A DNA stretch of 64,000 nucleotides from Collimonas sp. PA-H2 (GCF_002564105.1 NZ_PDBX01000001.1:1054001-1118000); one strand, 5' to 3'. Numbered from the stretch's first letter, positions 1 through 8,182 are shown. Notes: generated from the letters alone by a model not told the origin. Translations and numbers: made by a program.

Positions 1-451
1 AATCCATTGCCCGCACCGTTTTCTCGATGACTGCCAGGTAAGAGCGCACATCGCCGGTAGTGGCGATACCCCAGTTGACCGGCTGTTCGGGGCGATTGCG
101 TAAGCGCGCATTGATCCAGGCGCGGGTGCGCACATCCAAAGGATCCGTCGTCACCAGCAGCAATTCCCCCGCGGGTTCGATGAACGCAACGCACAGGCGC
201 TTGCCGGCCTCGATGAACGACAGCAGTTCAAAATCCGGCTTAAGCTGCCGCATCATCACCATCGTCACCGGCCGCATCCTGAAGTAAGCCGCGGCCGCCA
301 CAAGATAAGCGGCGGCATCGTCGCCGAAGCCCTCCGCAATCTGTTCGATTGTCTGCTGCGTGGAGCCGGTCTGTTCCTGTATCTCGCGGATGGATTCTGC
401 ATCCAAGGCGCTTCTGGCGGGACGGAAAGCGGGAGTGTAGACGTTGTCCAT
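1..451 (-). CDS. gspE: Type II secretion ATPase GspE, N-terminal part (cut by window edge)
   Basis: The reading frame opens with ATG at 451 and runs off the left end without a stop, giving about 150 residues. It begins MDNVYTPAFRPARSALDAES and contains an IAEGFGDDAAAYLVAAAAYF helix region and a compact alpha/beta segment, as in the N-terminal (MshEN/T2SSE_N) domain of GspE/PulE secretion ATPases. The Walker motifs would lie outside the window. The ATPase powers pseudopilus assembly from the cytoplasmic face of the inner membrane. It starts 5 bp after the gspF stop and belongs to the same operon. The family call rests mainly on context (gspG-gspF-gspE order), with modest sequence support. Confidence 0.75.
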   Translation of the reverse strand, partial: MDNVYTPAFRPARSALDAESIREIQEQTGSTQQTIEQIAEGFGDDAAAYLVAAAAYFRMRPVTMVMMRQLKPDFELLSFIEAGKRLCVAFIEPAGELLLVTTDPLDVRTRAWINARLRNRPEQPVNWGIATTGDVRSYLAVIEKTVRAMD

Positions 452-456
452 GGCGG

Positions 457-1689
457 TCACTGAATACTGGATGCAAGGTCGAAAATCGGCAAATACATGA
501 GCACCACGATGGCGCCGATAACGAGGCCGATGCACAGCATCAACACCGGCTCGAACAAGCGTGTCGCCACATCGATGGCGCGGCTCAGGGTTGCCTCCTG
601 AAAAGCGGCAATGCGCGCCAGGATCTCGGCCAGCTTGCCGGTGCGTTGCGCCACCATCAGCATGCGCAAGGCCACCGGATCGGCCAGGCCGACCTGCTGC
701 AAGGCCGGGCCGATGGCGCCCCCTTCCCGAATCGACGCCACCGCGCGGACCAGCTTGCGGTTGTCTTCCGGCGTCAGCAGCGAGCCGCACATGTCGAACG
801 CACGAACCACGGGAATGCCGCCTTCGATCAGCATGCCGCTGGTGCGATAAAACTGGGCGTGGCGGAACATCCTGATCAGCGGCCCGACGATGGGCAGGCG
901 CTGCAGCACAGGCAGGTTCCAGCCCGCACGCGAAGCATGGCGGATCGCCCAGATCAGCGCCAGGAAGACGCCGATAAACAAAGCGGCGACCAATTGCGGG
1001 TGGGCATGGATGGTTTTACCGAGCTGTATCAGGACCTGCGAAGCAAACGGGATCTCGCCCCGGGTAGACTCAATCAAGGTGGAGAATTTCGGCACCACCA
1101 CCGCCAGCAGGAACAACACCACCAGCGACCCTACCCCCAGCAGCATCAATGGGTATACTGCCGCCCCCAGCGCCTTGGAGCGGATCGTGCGCAGGGTTTC
1201 GAAATTGGCGGAGTAGCGGCGCAGCGCTGCCGCCATGTCGCCGGTCTGCTCGCTGGCGGAGATGCTGGCGACCAGCAGTTGCGGGAAGACATCTGGCCGT
1301 TCGCCCATCACTGCGGAGAAATTGCGTCCTTCCTTCAGCGCCTGCACCATTTTTTCGAATACGCGCCTGGTTTCCAGCAGGCGCTCTTTTTCGGCCAGGG
1401 TTTCGAGGGCGTCGATGATTCCCAGTCCCGCGTCCAGCAACGACGCCAGTTCGTGTGCGAACAGAGCGATATCCAGGCGTGTGCGGGTGACGCCGGCAAC
1501 GCCCCGGCCGCCCCAGGAAAAACTGTTGCGGTGCGGCGTGCAGGACAGGACACGCAAGCCCTCTCTTTCGGCGAGCCGGGTCGCCGCCGCCGCATCGATG
1601 GCGGCTAATCGCAGCGAGCGCATCGCACCAGCCTTGGCTTTAGCTACAATGTCGAATTCGGCGACGCGGGTGACGGGCGGATTGTTCAT
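457..1689 (-). CDS. gspF: Type II secretion inner-membrane platform protein GspF
   Basis: 410 residues, the usual GspF/PilC length. Two T2SF domains are visible, each starting with a helical cytoplasmic part. The first (about 70-195) contains FAHELASLLDAGLGIIDALE, and the second (about 275-400) contains FYRTSGMLIEGGIPVVRAFD. Membrane segments lie near residues 175-200, 225-245 and 375-400. GspF is the polytopic core that links the GspE ATPase to pseudopilin assembly. It lies 9 bp downstream of gspG and 5 bp upstream of gspE. The likely substrates are secreted hydrolases such as the M35 protease at 56795-57886 (inference). Confidence 0.93.
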   Translation of the reverse strand: MNNPPVTRVAEFDIVAKAKAGAMRSLRLAAIDAAAATRLAEREGLRVLSCTPHRNSFSWGGRGVAGVTRTRLDIALFAHELASLLDAGLGIIDALETLAEKERLLETRRVFEKMVQALKEGRNFSAVMGERPDVFPQLLVASISASEQTGDMAAALRRYSANFETLRTIRSKALGAAVYPLMLLGVGSLVVLFLLAVVVPKFSTLIESTRGEIPFASQVLIQLGKTIHAHPQLVAALFIGVFLALIWAIRHASRAGWNLPVLQRLPIVGPLIRMFRHAQFYRTSGMLIEGGIPVVRAFDMCGSLLTPEDNRKLVRAVASIREGGAIGPALQQVGLADPVALRMLMVAQRTGKLAEILARIAAFQEATLSRAIDVATRLFEPVLMLCIGLVIGAIVVLMYLPIFDLASSIQ

Positions 1690-1698
1690 GGCGGCCGC

Positions 1699-2163
1699 CT
1701 AGTTAGACATCCAATTGCCGACATCGGCATTCTCGCCGCTGCCGCCAGGCTGTCCATCCGCGCCCAGCGTGCTCAGGTCCAGTTCGCCATGGTCGCCAGG
1801 CGATTTGTAGATATAAGGACGGCCCCATGGATCCATGGGCACAGCCTTCTTCAGATACGGCCCCTGCCATTTTTCTTCGTTGTTGGGTTTCACGAAAAGG
1901 CTGTCGAGGCCTTCGTCGGTACTGGGGTAATGCCCCATGTCAAGCCGGTATTGATCGAGCGCTTTCTCCAGAGACACAATCTGGGCACGCGCGATTTTGG
2001 TATTGGATTTGCCGATCTGGTCGAAATAACGGGGAGCGACCATCCCGGCGAGAAGGCCGATGATGACGATGACGACGAGCAGTTCAAGCAGCGTGAAACC
2101 TGCGCGCCGTTGGTTAGGGGCCGGCGCAGGATGCTCCAAACAGGCGGCAGCGAGACGCGTCAT
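1699..2163 (-). CDS. gspG: Type II secretion major pseudopilin GspG
   Basis: 154 residues. A 20-residue leader ends in the class III prepilin cleavage site, RAG|FTLLELLVVIVI, with Glu at mature position 5 as the prepilin peptidase family requires. The rest matches GspG: a long N-terminal helix, LEKALDQYRLDMGHYPSTDE, a WQGPYLKK segment and a DPWGRPYIY motif, then an acidic Gly-rich C-terminus of the kind that binds calcium in GspG. The start is supported by an AGGGAG ribosome site about 8 bases upstream of the ATG. It is the first gene of the gspG-F-E set. Other T2SS genes are not in view. Confidence 0.95.
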   Translation of the reverse strand: MTRLAAACLEHPAPAPNQRRAGFTLLELLVVIVIIGLLAGMVAPRYFDQIGKSNTKIARAQIVSLEKALDQYRLDMGHYPSTDEGLDSLFVKPNNEEKWQGPYLKKAVPMDPWGRPYIYKSPGDHGELDLSTLGADGQPGGSGENADVGNWMSN

Positions 2164-2514
2164 TATTATTCTCCCTAGGCCGGCGTATGGTATTTTTTTC
2201 GACGGTTCTTCTATGCTTTATTTTTTAGAAGACCCTGCGAGACCGACCCCTATGATCTGTAGATTACTACGGCTTGTCTTAAAAGCTACTGGGTATATTC
2301 CCTCCATTTAGGGGGTGTATGGGTAGTTATCCTCAGCCTGGTAAATCGACCTGCTTTCCGCAATGAAGCACGCCCGATAAAGCCCTCGGAAACGCCTCGC
2401 GTTTACTCCCGCCGCGCTTTGCAAGGTAGGGCAAGCAAGTAGCTAAAGACCAGCTACCAGCAACTGCGAAATATTCTCCTCAAGCAACCAATAAAAATCG
2501 ATGGCCGATTTGCT
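2164..2514. other. Gene-free region upstream of gspG
   Basis: About 350 bp of lower G+C sequence just upstream of gspG. It probably holds the promoter of the gsp operon, but no confident -35/-10 pair or operator can be named. No credible coding frame was found. Confidence 0.4.
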
Positions 2515-2586
2515 GTTGAAGTTACTGTTGAAGTTGAAGTTGAAGTTGAAGTTGAAGTTGAAGTTGAAGTTGAAGTTGAAGTTGAC
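2515..2586. repeat. Hexanucleotide tandem repeat (GTTGAA)n
   Basis: Nine perfect GTTGAA copies run from 2527 to 2580. One further copy lies at 2515-2520 behind a variant GTTACT, and one variant GTTGAC closes the tract. The minus strand would read alternating Phe-Asn, but no surrounding frame looks like a real gene. Being hexameric the tract keeps frame when it changes length, and it is a likely slippage hotspot. It directly precedes a block of inverted repeats. Confidence 0.95.
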
Positions 2587-2628
2587 GCTGCTTTTGAAGT
2601 TGGTTTTGAATTCCGCATTGAGACGTTG

Positions 2629-2722
2629 CCAAATCCGGCGCGTGGCAGCCGGGAATTGTGGGGGACATGTTTGAGCCGAAGGCGAGTTTGTCCCCCACCC
2701 GGCTGGCACGCGCCGGATTTGG
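2629..2722. repeat. Long inverted repeat, 25-bp arms, with nested 8-bp palindrome
   Basis: The left arm 2629-2653 and right arm 2698-2722 are reverse complements with one mismatch. Inside, GGGGGACA (2660-2667) pairs with TGTCCCCC (2689-2696). The structure is followed to about 2870 by further short palindromes, including CCTCC/GGAGG and a GCAAGAAAA-type arm pair. This mosaic looks like a non-autonomous palindromic repeat family (REP or MITE-like). The translation of such blocks is often mis-annotated as a hypothetical protein, so no gene is called here. Confidence 0.85.
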
Positions 2723-2926
2723 GGACCTCCTGCGGAGGTGACGGCTTCGGCAGGAGCGGTGCTCCAGCCCTTCTTTTTGGTTACTTTTCTTGCGCCCGGC
2801 GAGGGGGCGAAGCAAGAAAAAGTGACTAGCTGCCGGGCTACCCCCGGCAAGCATCCACGGAGTAGCAACCGTTTTAGTTACGCACGAACCTAACGTCGAT
2901 TGCAACCGCGCGTACTCCGTAGCCCG

Positions 2927-2987
2927 TTAAATGGGGTCGGAGTAATTTTCGCAAAAGACCGCGAAAAAAAACTCCGACCCCATTTAA
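2927..2987. repeat. Palindromic repeat with perfect 17-bp arms
   Basis: The arm TTAAATGGGGTCGGAGT at 2927-2943 is repeated as its exact reverse complement at 2971-2987. A 27-bp centre contains a second palindrome, TTTTCGC/GCGAAAA. Palindromes of this type are often linked to REP-associated tyrosine transposases in Proteobacteria (recalled family knowledge). No transposase is present here. It lies 35 bp downstream of the SCO1 gene stop, so it may also act as the 3' end of that operon. Confidence 0.85.
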
Positions 2988-3021
2988 CTACCGCCTTATT
3001 TAATTGGAGAGTACCATTCCC

Positions 3022-3654
3022 TCACTTCGACGCTACCAATTCATGGTAGGCGCCCAGCAGCTCAGCCACCGTAGCAAAACCATCGATCCGCAACCAAGGC
3101 TTGCCAGGCGCCGCACGCAGCAACGTCACCGGGTTATGGTTCATCTTGTCGCCGCGATAGACATCGAAGGCACGCTGCGTTGCAATACTCGCCGCCACCG
3201 TCCCGGTGTAATGCTGCCATTCAGGTCCCGCTCCGTATTTCCTTGCGTACTCTTTCAGACGCGCAGGCGTATCCTGCTCCGGATCGATCGAAATCGACAT
3301 CATGTGCACCTTGTCCCGATCGCTGCCGAGGTCAGTCTGCAACTGCGATAAAGTCTGGCTGATCATCGGACAGATCGAAGTACAGGTGGTATAGATAAAA
3401 GTCAGGATGACCGGCCGGCCGTCATTGAGTTCATTGATAAACGACACGGCTTTACCGTCCTCCCTCGTCAGCGAGACCGGCGGCGGCGTATAGTCCACCG
3501 TCGAACGCATGATCTCCGACATCATATGATGATGGTGAGCGTGCGGATCAGGCGCGTTTACAGCGGACACGCTAGCGGCCAGGGCCAGCGGCGCAATGCT
3601 CCCCAGCACCGCCAGCGCGACGCTAGCAGCCAAGGATTTGATGACTGTATTCAT
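3022..3654 (-). CDS. SCO1/SenC-family copper chaperone
   Basis: 210 residues with a cleavable signal peptide (about 1-27) and a thioredoxin-fold SCO domain. The copper ligands of the family are visible: Cys91 and Cys95 in TTCTSICPM and a distal His173 in MNHNPVTLL. A His-rich stretch, HAHHHHMM (about 38-45), just after the signal is an extra likely metal site. SCO proteins deliver copper to CuA of cytochrome oxidase, but no oxidase gene is nearby. The gene ends an operon with two multicopper-oxidase-like proteins, so copper loading of those is the natural inference. Start supported by GGAG 9 bases upstream. Confidence 0.9.
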   Translation of the reverse strand: MNTVIKSLAASVALAVLGSIAPLALAASVSAVNAPDPHAHHHHMMSEIMRSTVDYTPPPVSLTREDGKAVSFINELNDGRPVILTFIYTTCTSICPMISQTLSQLQTDLGSDRDKVHMMSISIDPEQDTPARLKEYARKYGAGPEWQHYTGTVAASIATQRAFDVYRGDKMNHNPVTLLRAAPGKPWLRIDGFATVAELLGAYHELVASK

Positions 3655-3707
3655 GGCAATTACTCCTAAAATTCAACCAACTTCATCGATCTCGCGCCAT
3701 CTCGCCG

Positions 3708-5486
3708 CTACGGCACAATCCAGTCGCCGTCAGCCACCAGCCGCACGCCGTCAGGTTCGGCGAAACGGACGATAAATCCTCCCTTGGAGGCAAAGCGCTG
3801 ACCCGATGCAAGCGTCAGGCGCGGATAATAGCCAGTCAGGATCCGGCGTTCCAGCATGTCGTCAATGCGCTCGACCAGGTAGTCGCGGACAAACGTGTCG
3901 ACCATATGGCTCAGCGTTTCTGCAAGCAGGCCGCATGCAAGATAGGTATCTGCCTGCACCTGGATAGAGACAACCGGGATGCGCCGGATCGAGAACCAGC
4001 CGAGCGCATAGTCGACGCGGACGCGCCGGCGGTCCGGCAGGTCGAAGGGATAGGCCAGGCGCGTGACGCCGCGCCAGCTCGGCGGCAACGGCGAGCGTTC
4101 GAGTCCGCCCATCAGTCCAGACATGAATACAACGGCCGGCGCTGCCGTGTTGGCGAGCGCAGCAATATCGGCTGGACGCAGCCACAGAACAAGCGCATCC
4201 ACGTTTGCTGACCCGCGCACCGCTTTGGCCACGCTCTCGCCAGGCGCCAGCACGCGGCTTGAGACAGCAATGCCATGAAGTTTCAATGCCGCGGCAAGTT
4301 CCCGGGCGCCAGCCTCGCCGTTGTCGTCGGCGCGATAGATCTGACGCACGCTCTTTGCTACAGCGCCATTGCCCGCGTCGAGAATCTTCTTTGCGATCAG
4401 ATCCGCTTCCAGCATGACCCCCTTGGAAAAATACAGGGAATAAGAGCCGCTGCCGGCGTCGACTGGCGTCTCGACGTTCGGAAAGAGACAGGGTATTTCC
4501 TCATGTTCGCAGAAGGCGTGCACCGGCGCCCAGGTCTTGCCGCCTAATCCCGACACCACCGCAAACACCGGCTCCGCTTCCAGATGCTGTTTCAGCTGCT
4601 GCTCCCAGCCTGCCGCAGGGCCGGTCAGGTCCCAGACATGCAGCTGCCAGCGGCGATTCACCATGAACATCATTTTGCGCGAGCTGCGCAGGCGCGGAGT
4701 TGCACCGAGCGGCGATGCGTTCTTGTCGGCGAAGTAGTGCTCGAGCACATCCAGCATGCCGCGCCGTTTCACCGGATCGGCATCTGGCGTGATGATGGTG
4801 GCAAAGTGCAATACCGTATCCGTGACTCCAGGCGGCCTGCGTTTGTCGAGACGCTTCAGATAGGCGATCAAGGCCGTCATGTCGGTGTCGTTCAGCGCGA
4901 ACTGCGGCATCAGATAGCTAAGCGGCTGGCCTTCGGAATTGAGGCCGGCGCGGATGGCCCTGGCGATGGTCTCATCGGTATACGGATCGCGATCGACGCG
5001 TATGCCGTCGACGTAGGGCAGATCCATGTCCTCCATATTTTTGCTGCGCGGATGCAACAGATAGCGGCCGGTGATCGGCGGAATGGTGTTGCGGCCGGCT
5101 TTGGCGCCAAGACCGCTGGAGCGATGGCAATTGATGCAGGCCGCATCCGCCCCCTGCAGCCGTACGCCAGCCTCGCGGGTGGCCTCGAGCGGCTCGCCCG
5201 AACCCTGTATGCCGCGCCGGAAGATCGCTTCGCCGACGTCTGCCGCCGGATTGCCACCGCTGCTCACGCTGGCGCTTGCAAGTGTTGCCGGCGCGGCAGA
5301 TAAGGTGCCGGCATCAAGCGCCAATACAAAAAAAAGCACAAGCGCAAGCGATGCGGGTCGCTGCACTCGTGCAAAAACAATTCCACGAAAAATTTTTTTT
5401 ATCCTGACACAAGCGCGCTCCCCGTCGCCCATCCGCGGAGCCGGCCAGATCGGCTCCACATTCAGCCGCGACAGTTGCGCAGCCAT
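3708..5486 (-). CDS. Fusion of monoheme cytochrome c with a periplasmic-binding-protein-like domain
   Basis: 592 residues. After an unusually long N-terminal leader (hydrophobic core about 45-62) comes a cytochrome c domain of about 130 residues. It has a single heme site, CINCH, in DAACINCHRSSG and a candidate axial Met in LMPQFALNDTDM. Residues about 220-590 look like a type I periplasmic ligand-binding fold (LivJ/ABC-substrate-binding type): FAVVSGLGGKTWAPVHAFCE, a central cross-over with ADLIAKKIL, and VDALVLWLRPADIAAL. The ATG at 5486 is 2 bp past the upstream stop but has no clear ribosome site; Met19 is an alternative. Its position in the copper locus suggests electron transfer coupled to ligand sensing or docking (inference). 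Confidence 0.7.
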   Translation of the reverse strand: MAAQLSRLNVEPIWPAPRMGDGERACVRIKKIFRGIVFARVQRPASLALVLFFVLALDAGTLSAAPATLASASVSSGGNPAADVGEAIFRRGIQGSGEPLEATREAGVRLQGADAACINCHRSSGLGAKAGRNTIPPITGRYLLHPRSKNMEDMDLPYVDGIRVDRDPYTDETIARAIRAGLNSEGQPLSYLMPQFALNDTDMTALIAYLKRLDKRRPPGVTDTVLHFATIITPDADPVKRRGMLDVLEHYFADKNASPLGATPRLRSSRKMMFMVNRRWQLHVWDLTGPAAGWEQQLKQHLEAEPVFAVVSGLGGKTWAPVHAFCEHEEIPCLFPNVETPVDAGSGSYSLYFSKGVMLEADLIAKKILDAGNGAVAKSVRQIYRADDNGEAGARELAAALKLHGIAVSSRVLAPGESVAKAVRGSANVDALVLWLRPADIAALANTAAPAVVFMSGLMGGLERSPLPPSWRGVTRLAYPFDLPDRRRVRVDYALGWFSIRRIPVVSIQVQADTYLACGLLAETLSHMVDTFVRDYLVERIDDMLERRILTGYYPRLTLASGQRFASKGGFIVRFAEPDGVRLVADGDWIVP

Positions 5487-5488
5487 GG

Positions 5489-6367
5489 CTAGCGGGCCGG
5501 CCGACCGGTTTCCCGGGTTGCCTGCGAAGCGCCGCCTATCGAAACCGCTTCGTTACGTCCCTGCGTGCCCGGTTTGGCGAATCTCCAGTCTTCCAGCGGC
5601 GGATTGAGCGCAATTTTTTCGATCACAAGCCTATTCTTGGGTTGGCCTGTACCTAGGCCGGTTTCAATAGTGGCCGGAATCTGCAAACCTTCGACATTCT
5701 GGTAATTGCGGTAAAACACCGATATCGTCGCTGTCTGGCCGATCACGCTGCGGGTTTCACGGTCGTATTTGATATCCAGAAAAGTCCGGGCGTCGATCCA
5801 CACGTGATGACTGGCGCCAGACGGCAATTTGACGCGCAACCGATAGGCCTTGTTGCCTTCCACTTCATCAAGACCGTCCAGGCTGACGGCTATCCCCTTG
5901 GCCTGGTAATCGATCAAGGGACCATCGATGACCTGCTCCTCATGCGCGAATTTTTGCTCATCCGGCGTGTAGGCTTGCAAGTCCGGCTTGCCGCCGCGGG
6001 TCGGACGTAATTTCCATCCATTGGTGCCGTCATAGACGCGCACGGCCACTTGGTTGAGCGCTGTGATTTCAAAGCGCGTCTTGTTTGGACGTTTCAACTC
6101 GAGCACAAACGGCAGAGTCGACACAGCAACATTCGCGCTCTCCACATGCCCGACCCAGACCATGGTCTGGATCTTGCGCCAGGCATCCACCCCTCCTCTC
6201 GCCGCTTCGTTCTTTTCGACAATCTGGGCCGCGCTCAAACCATGCTCGCTGCCTTGCCCCGCCGCCGATTCTTGTGCCGTCCCTTGCGCCAAGACAGGCG
6301 CTGAAGGGCCTGCCGCCATGCAAGCGGCAAACGCCAGCACCGCGATCTGATTTGAAGGCAGTTTCAT
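5489..6367 (-). CDS. Exported LolA-fold-like protein, paralogue A
   Basis: 292 residues with a signal peptide (about 1-27, ending VLAQ). The body resembles the outer-membrane-lipoprotein-sorting (LolA/LolB-like) superfamily: a beta-rich half-barrel with AAQIVEKNEAARGGVDAWRK, NKTRFEI, VYDGTNGWKLRP and a C-terminal LNPPLEDWRFAKP. The next gene upstream (6381-7217) is clearly a paralogue, sharing the motifs LSAAQIV.(K/R)N.AARGG, VYDGT.GWK.RP, DGPLIDY.AKG and LNPP. The pair is separated by 13 bp. LolA-fold proteins bind hydrophobic ligands; what this one binds is unknown. True lipoprotein carriage is unlikely to need two copies inside an oxidase operon. Confidence 0.7.
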   Translation of the reverse strand: MKLPSNQIAVLAFAACMAAGPSAPVLAQGTAQESAAGQGSEHGLSAAQIVEKNEAARGGVDAWRKIQTMVWVGHVESANVAVSTLPFVLELKRPNKTRFEITALNQVAVRVYDGTNGWKLRPTRGGKPDLQAYTPDEQKFAHEEQVIDGPLIDYQAKGIAVSLDGLDEVEGNKAYRLRVKLPSGASHHVWIDARTFLDIKYDRETRSVIGQTATISVFYRNYQNVEGLQIPATIETGLGTGQPKNRLVIEKIALNPPLEDWRFAKPGTQGRNEAVSIGGASQATRETGRPAR

Positions 6368-6380
6368 AGTCGACCATCCT

Positions 6381-7217
6381 CTATTGGCTGGATACCTTGG
6401 CCACCGTCAACTGCGGTTTCGCAAACATGGCGTCGTCCGCCGGCGGATTCAGCGTCACACGCTGAATGCTTATCTTGTGGCTCGCTTTGGCGCCCTCGAC
6501 CACAGTCTCCATCAGATATGGCACAGTAAGGCCGTTTTCGGTCTTGTAGTCGCGGTAGTAAATGGCGACGTTGTGCATCCTGCCGTCGAGTTTGCGTGGT
6601 TCGCCGTCGATTTTCAGCTCCAGGAAACTTTTGGCGTCTATCCACATGCGCCGCTGGACGTGGTCTTTCATCGTCAGCTTCAGCTTGTAGGCGCTATGTC
6701 CCTCCACCGGCTCCATGCCCAGCAACTCAACCGTCGTGCCCTTGGCAGCATAGTCAATCAGCGGACCGTCCAAATCCGCCAAGGTAGCGGCCGATCTGGC
6801 TTCGGCAGGCGTGTAGGGTTCGACTTCATCGCGTCCCAGAAAAGGTCTGACCTTCCAGCCTTGCGTACCGTCGTATACCTGCACTGCCGTTTGTTCCTGG
6901 AAGCGCAGCTCAAAGCGACTCTTGTGCGGCCGCTTCATGGTCATCACGAACGGCAGCGCGGTTTCCTTCTTGCCGCCGGCATCGATTTTCCCCGTCATGC
7001 TGACGCTGCCGATCGCACGCCAGGCTTGCAGTCCGCCGCGCGCCGCCACATTCCTGTCGACGATCTGCGCCGCACTCAGGCGGCTGGCCGGGGCCTTATC
7101 TATTGCTGCGGCTTTGACGGCTTTGCCAGCCGTGGCATTGGCAGCCGCGGTAACTGCCATGGCGGGCGTGGCCGCCAGTGAGGCCAGGCCAAAGGCCAGC
7201 CAGAGAAATCGGTTCAT
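6381..7217 (-). CDS. Exported LolA-fold-like protein, paralogue B
   Basis: 278 residues with a signal peptide (MNRFLWLAFGLASLAATPAMA). The domain has the same layout as paralogue A: LSAAQIVDRNVAARGGLQAW, SRFELRFQEQTAVQVYDG, DGPLIDYAAKGTTVELLG, MWIDAKSFLELKIDGEPRKL and LNPPADDAMFAKP. The gene arose by tandem duplication, since the proteins align along their whole length and the genes are adjacent. The role is unknown. Within this locus it may handle a hydrophobic ligand or outer-membrane delivery of the large secreted protein (inference). Confidence 0.7.
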   Translation of the reverse strand: MNRFLWLAFGLASLAATPAMAVTAAANATAGKAVKAAAIDKAPASRLSAAQIVDRNVAARGGLQAWRAIGSVSMTGKIDAGGKKETALPFVMTMKRPHKSRFELRFQEQTAVQVYDGTQGWKVRPFLGRDEVEPYTPAEARSAATLADLDGPLIDYAAKGTTVELLGMEPVEGHSAYKLKLTMKDHVQRRMWIDAKSFLELKIDGEPRKLDGRMHNVAIYYRDYKTENGLTVPYLMETVVEGAKASHKISIQRVTLNPPADDAMFAKPQLTVAKVSSQ

Positions 7218-7277
7218 GAGTGCATCCTCCTCAGCTTGTTTATCTCAACTCATCCATCACAGATTGCCCACAGGCGC

Positions 7278-7805
7278 TTATTCGACCAGCAGTCCGTCAA
7301 AATGAAAGGAACCGATCACTACATTGACCCGCTCCCCCGCTTTGATCAGATTGCCTTTATTAGAAAACACCATCCAGTACTCCTGTCCGATTTCCGGCGT
7401 ACCGGTTTGCCGCAGCTGGCCGATTTTGTCCATGACCGGGATTTGCAGCAAGGCGTGGCTCTTTTGCCCGATCATGTAAGGTTCCGCATTCTTTTCACCC
7501 AATGTTTTTGCTCTGGCGGGGTCGGTAACGCGGTAGCTGAAGCGGATCAGGTTGCCTGATGCGGTTTGACGCACGCTCAGGTTGTCGACGCCGCCATAAG
7601 CCTGGTAGAAAGCCTTGGCGTGCTTCGGTATCTTCACCGGCTGATAGGGAGAAGACTTGGGCGTCGACCCGCGCGCGGCGCCAGGAATAGCTGATGGCGC
7701 CTGCTGTCCCTGGGCAGCTTGCGCCAGGGCGACAGCGCTCCACAGGCTGCACGCCAGCAGCGTCGCCATGGTCGCTAATTTCACTGTCTCTCTGGACGTG
7801 TTCAT
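7278..7805 (-). CDS. Exported protein of unknown function
   Basis: 175 residues from the ATG at 7805, chosen because AGGGA lies 6 bases upstream and the frame then opens directly with a signal peptide (MNTSRETVKLATMATLLACS, cleaved after ALAQ). The mature part has a Pro/Ser-rich linker, then a beta-rich region containing FYQAYGGVDNLSVRQT, IRFSYRVTDP, LQIPVMDKIGQLRQT and YWMVFSNKGNLIKAGERVNV. I do not recognise the family. The C-terminal part reads like a small beta-sandwich. It is cotranscribed with the locus, 53 bp after the small gene at 7859-8182. Confidence 0.6.
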   Translation of the reverse strand: MNTSRETVKLATMATLLACSLWSAVALAQAAQGQQAPSAIPGAARGSTPKSSPYQPVKIPKHAKAFYQAYGGVDNLSVRQTASGNLIRFSYRVTDPARAKTLGEKNAEPYMIGQKSHALLQIPVMDKIGQLRQTGTPEIGQEYWMVFSNKGNLIKAGERVNVVIGSFHFDGLLVE

Positions 7806-7858
7806 GTTTTTCCCTGTTGGCCACACTGGTTGCGTGGCTTACCCTGCCCATTCTTGCA

Positions 7859-8182
7859 CTAGTTATTTGACTCCAGGGCGCCGGCACATGCCTCAATCAC
7901 TTCCTCTTTTTTCGCCACCGCCAATTGTCCGGCGATAGATTCATAGCCACGCTGATACTCCTTGGTCTTGCGCACAGCCGCGAGGTCTTCAGCAGATACA
8001 TCGACGGTCAGGGGCGCCAGCAATTCCCGGTACCTGGCGCTGTCCGCCGGCTTGATCTGGCTGCAATGGGCAACCACGGCTTCCATCTGCCCAAGCGTTA
8101 TGCCATCCACCGCTTGCGCAGCAGTTACCGTCAGCGAAAAGCCGGCTGCCGCGCACCAGGAAACCAGTAAAGAAAGTTTCAT
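7859..8182 (-). CDS. Small exported protein of unknown function
   Basis: 107 residues from the ATG at 8182, which has a purine-rich ribosome site (GGGAGGCAGGGA) upstream. The signal peptide is about 1-24 (ending AQA). The mature protein is about 83 residues, mostly helical. It has two Cys, in VAHCSQI and IEACAGALE, likely a disulfide joining the ends of a helical hairpin. No family recognised. It is the first gene after the 8.8-kb gene. Confidence 0.6.
   Translation of the reverse strand: MKLSLLVSWCAAAGFSLTVTAAQAVDGITLGQMEAVVAHCSQIKPADSARYRELLAPLTVDVSAEDLAAVRKTKEYQRGYESIAGQLAVAKKEEVIEACAGALESNN

Noticed and set aside
349..1608. Long open frame (419 codons) on the plus strand
   Set aside because: It lies antisense to gspF, is Gln/Arg/His-rich without any family motif and arises from the codon bias of the real gene.
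2515..2586. Tandem tract as a CRISPR array
   Set aside because: Units are six bases without spacers and there are no cas genes.
2443..2868. Open frame encoding a Phe-Asn repeat protein
   Set aside because: It is a translation of the GTTGAA tract and of a palindromic repeat. No ribosome site, and such frames are common artefacts in repeats.
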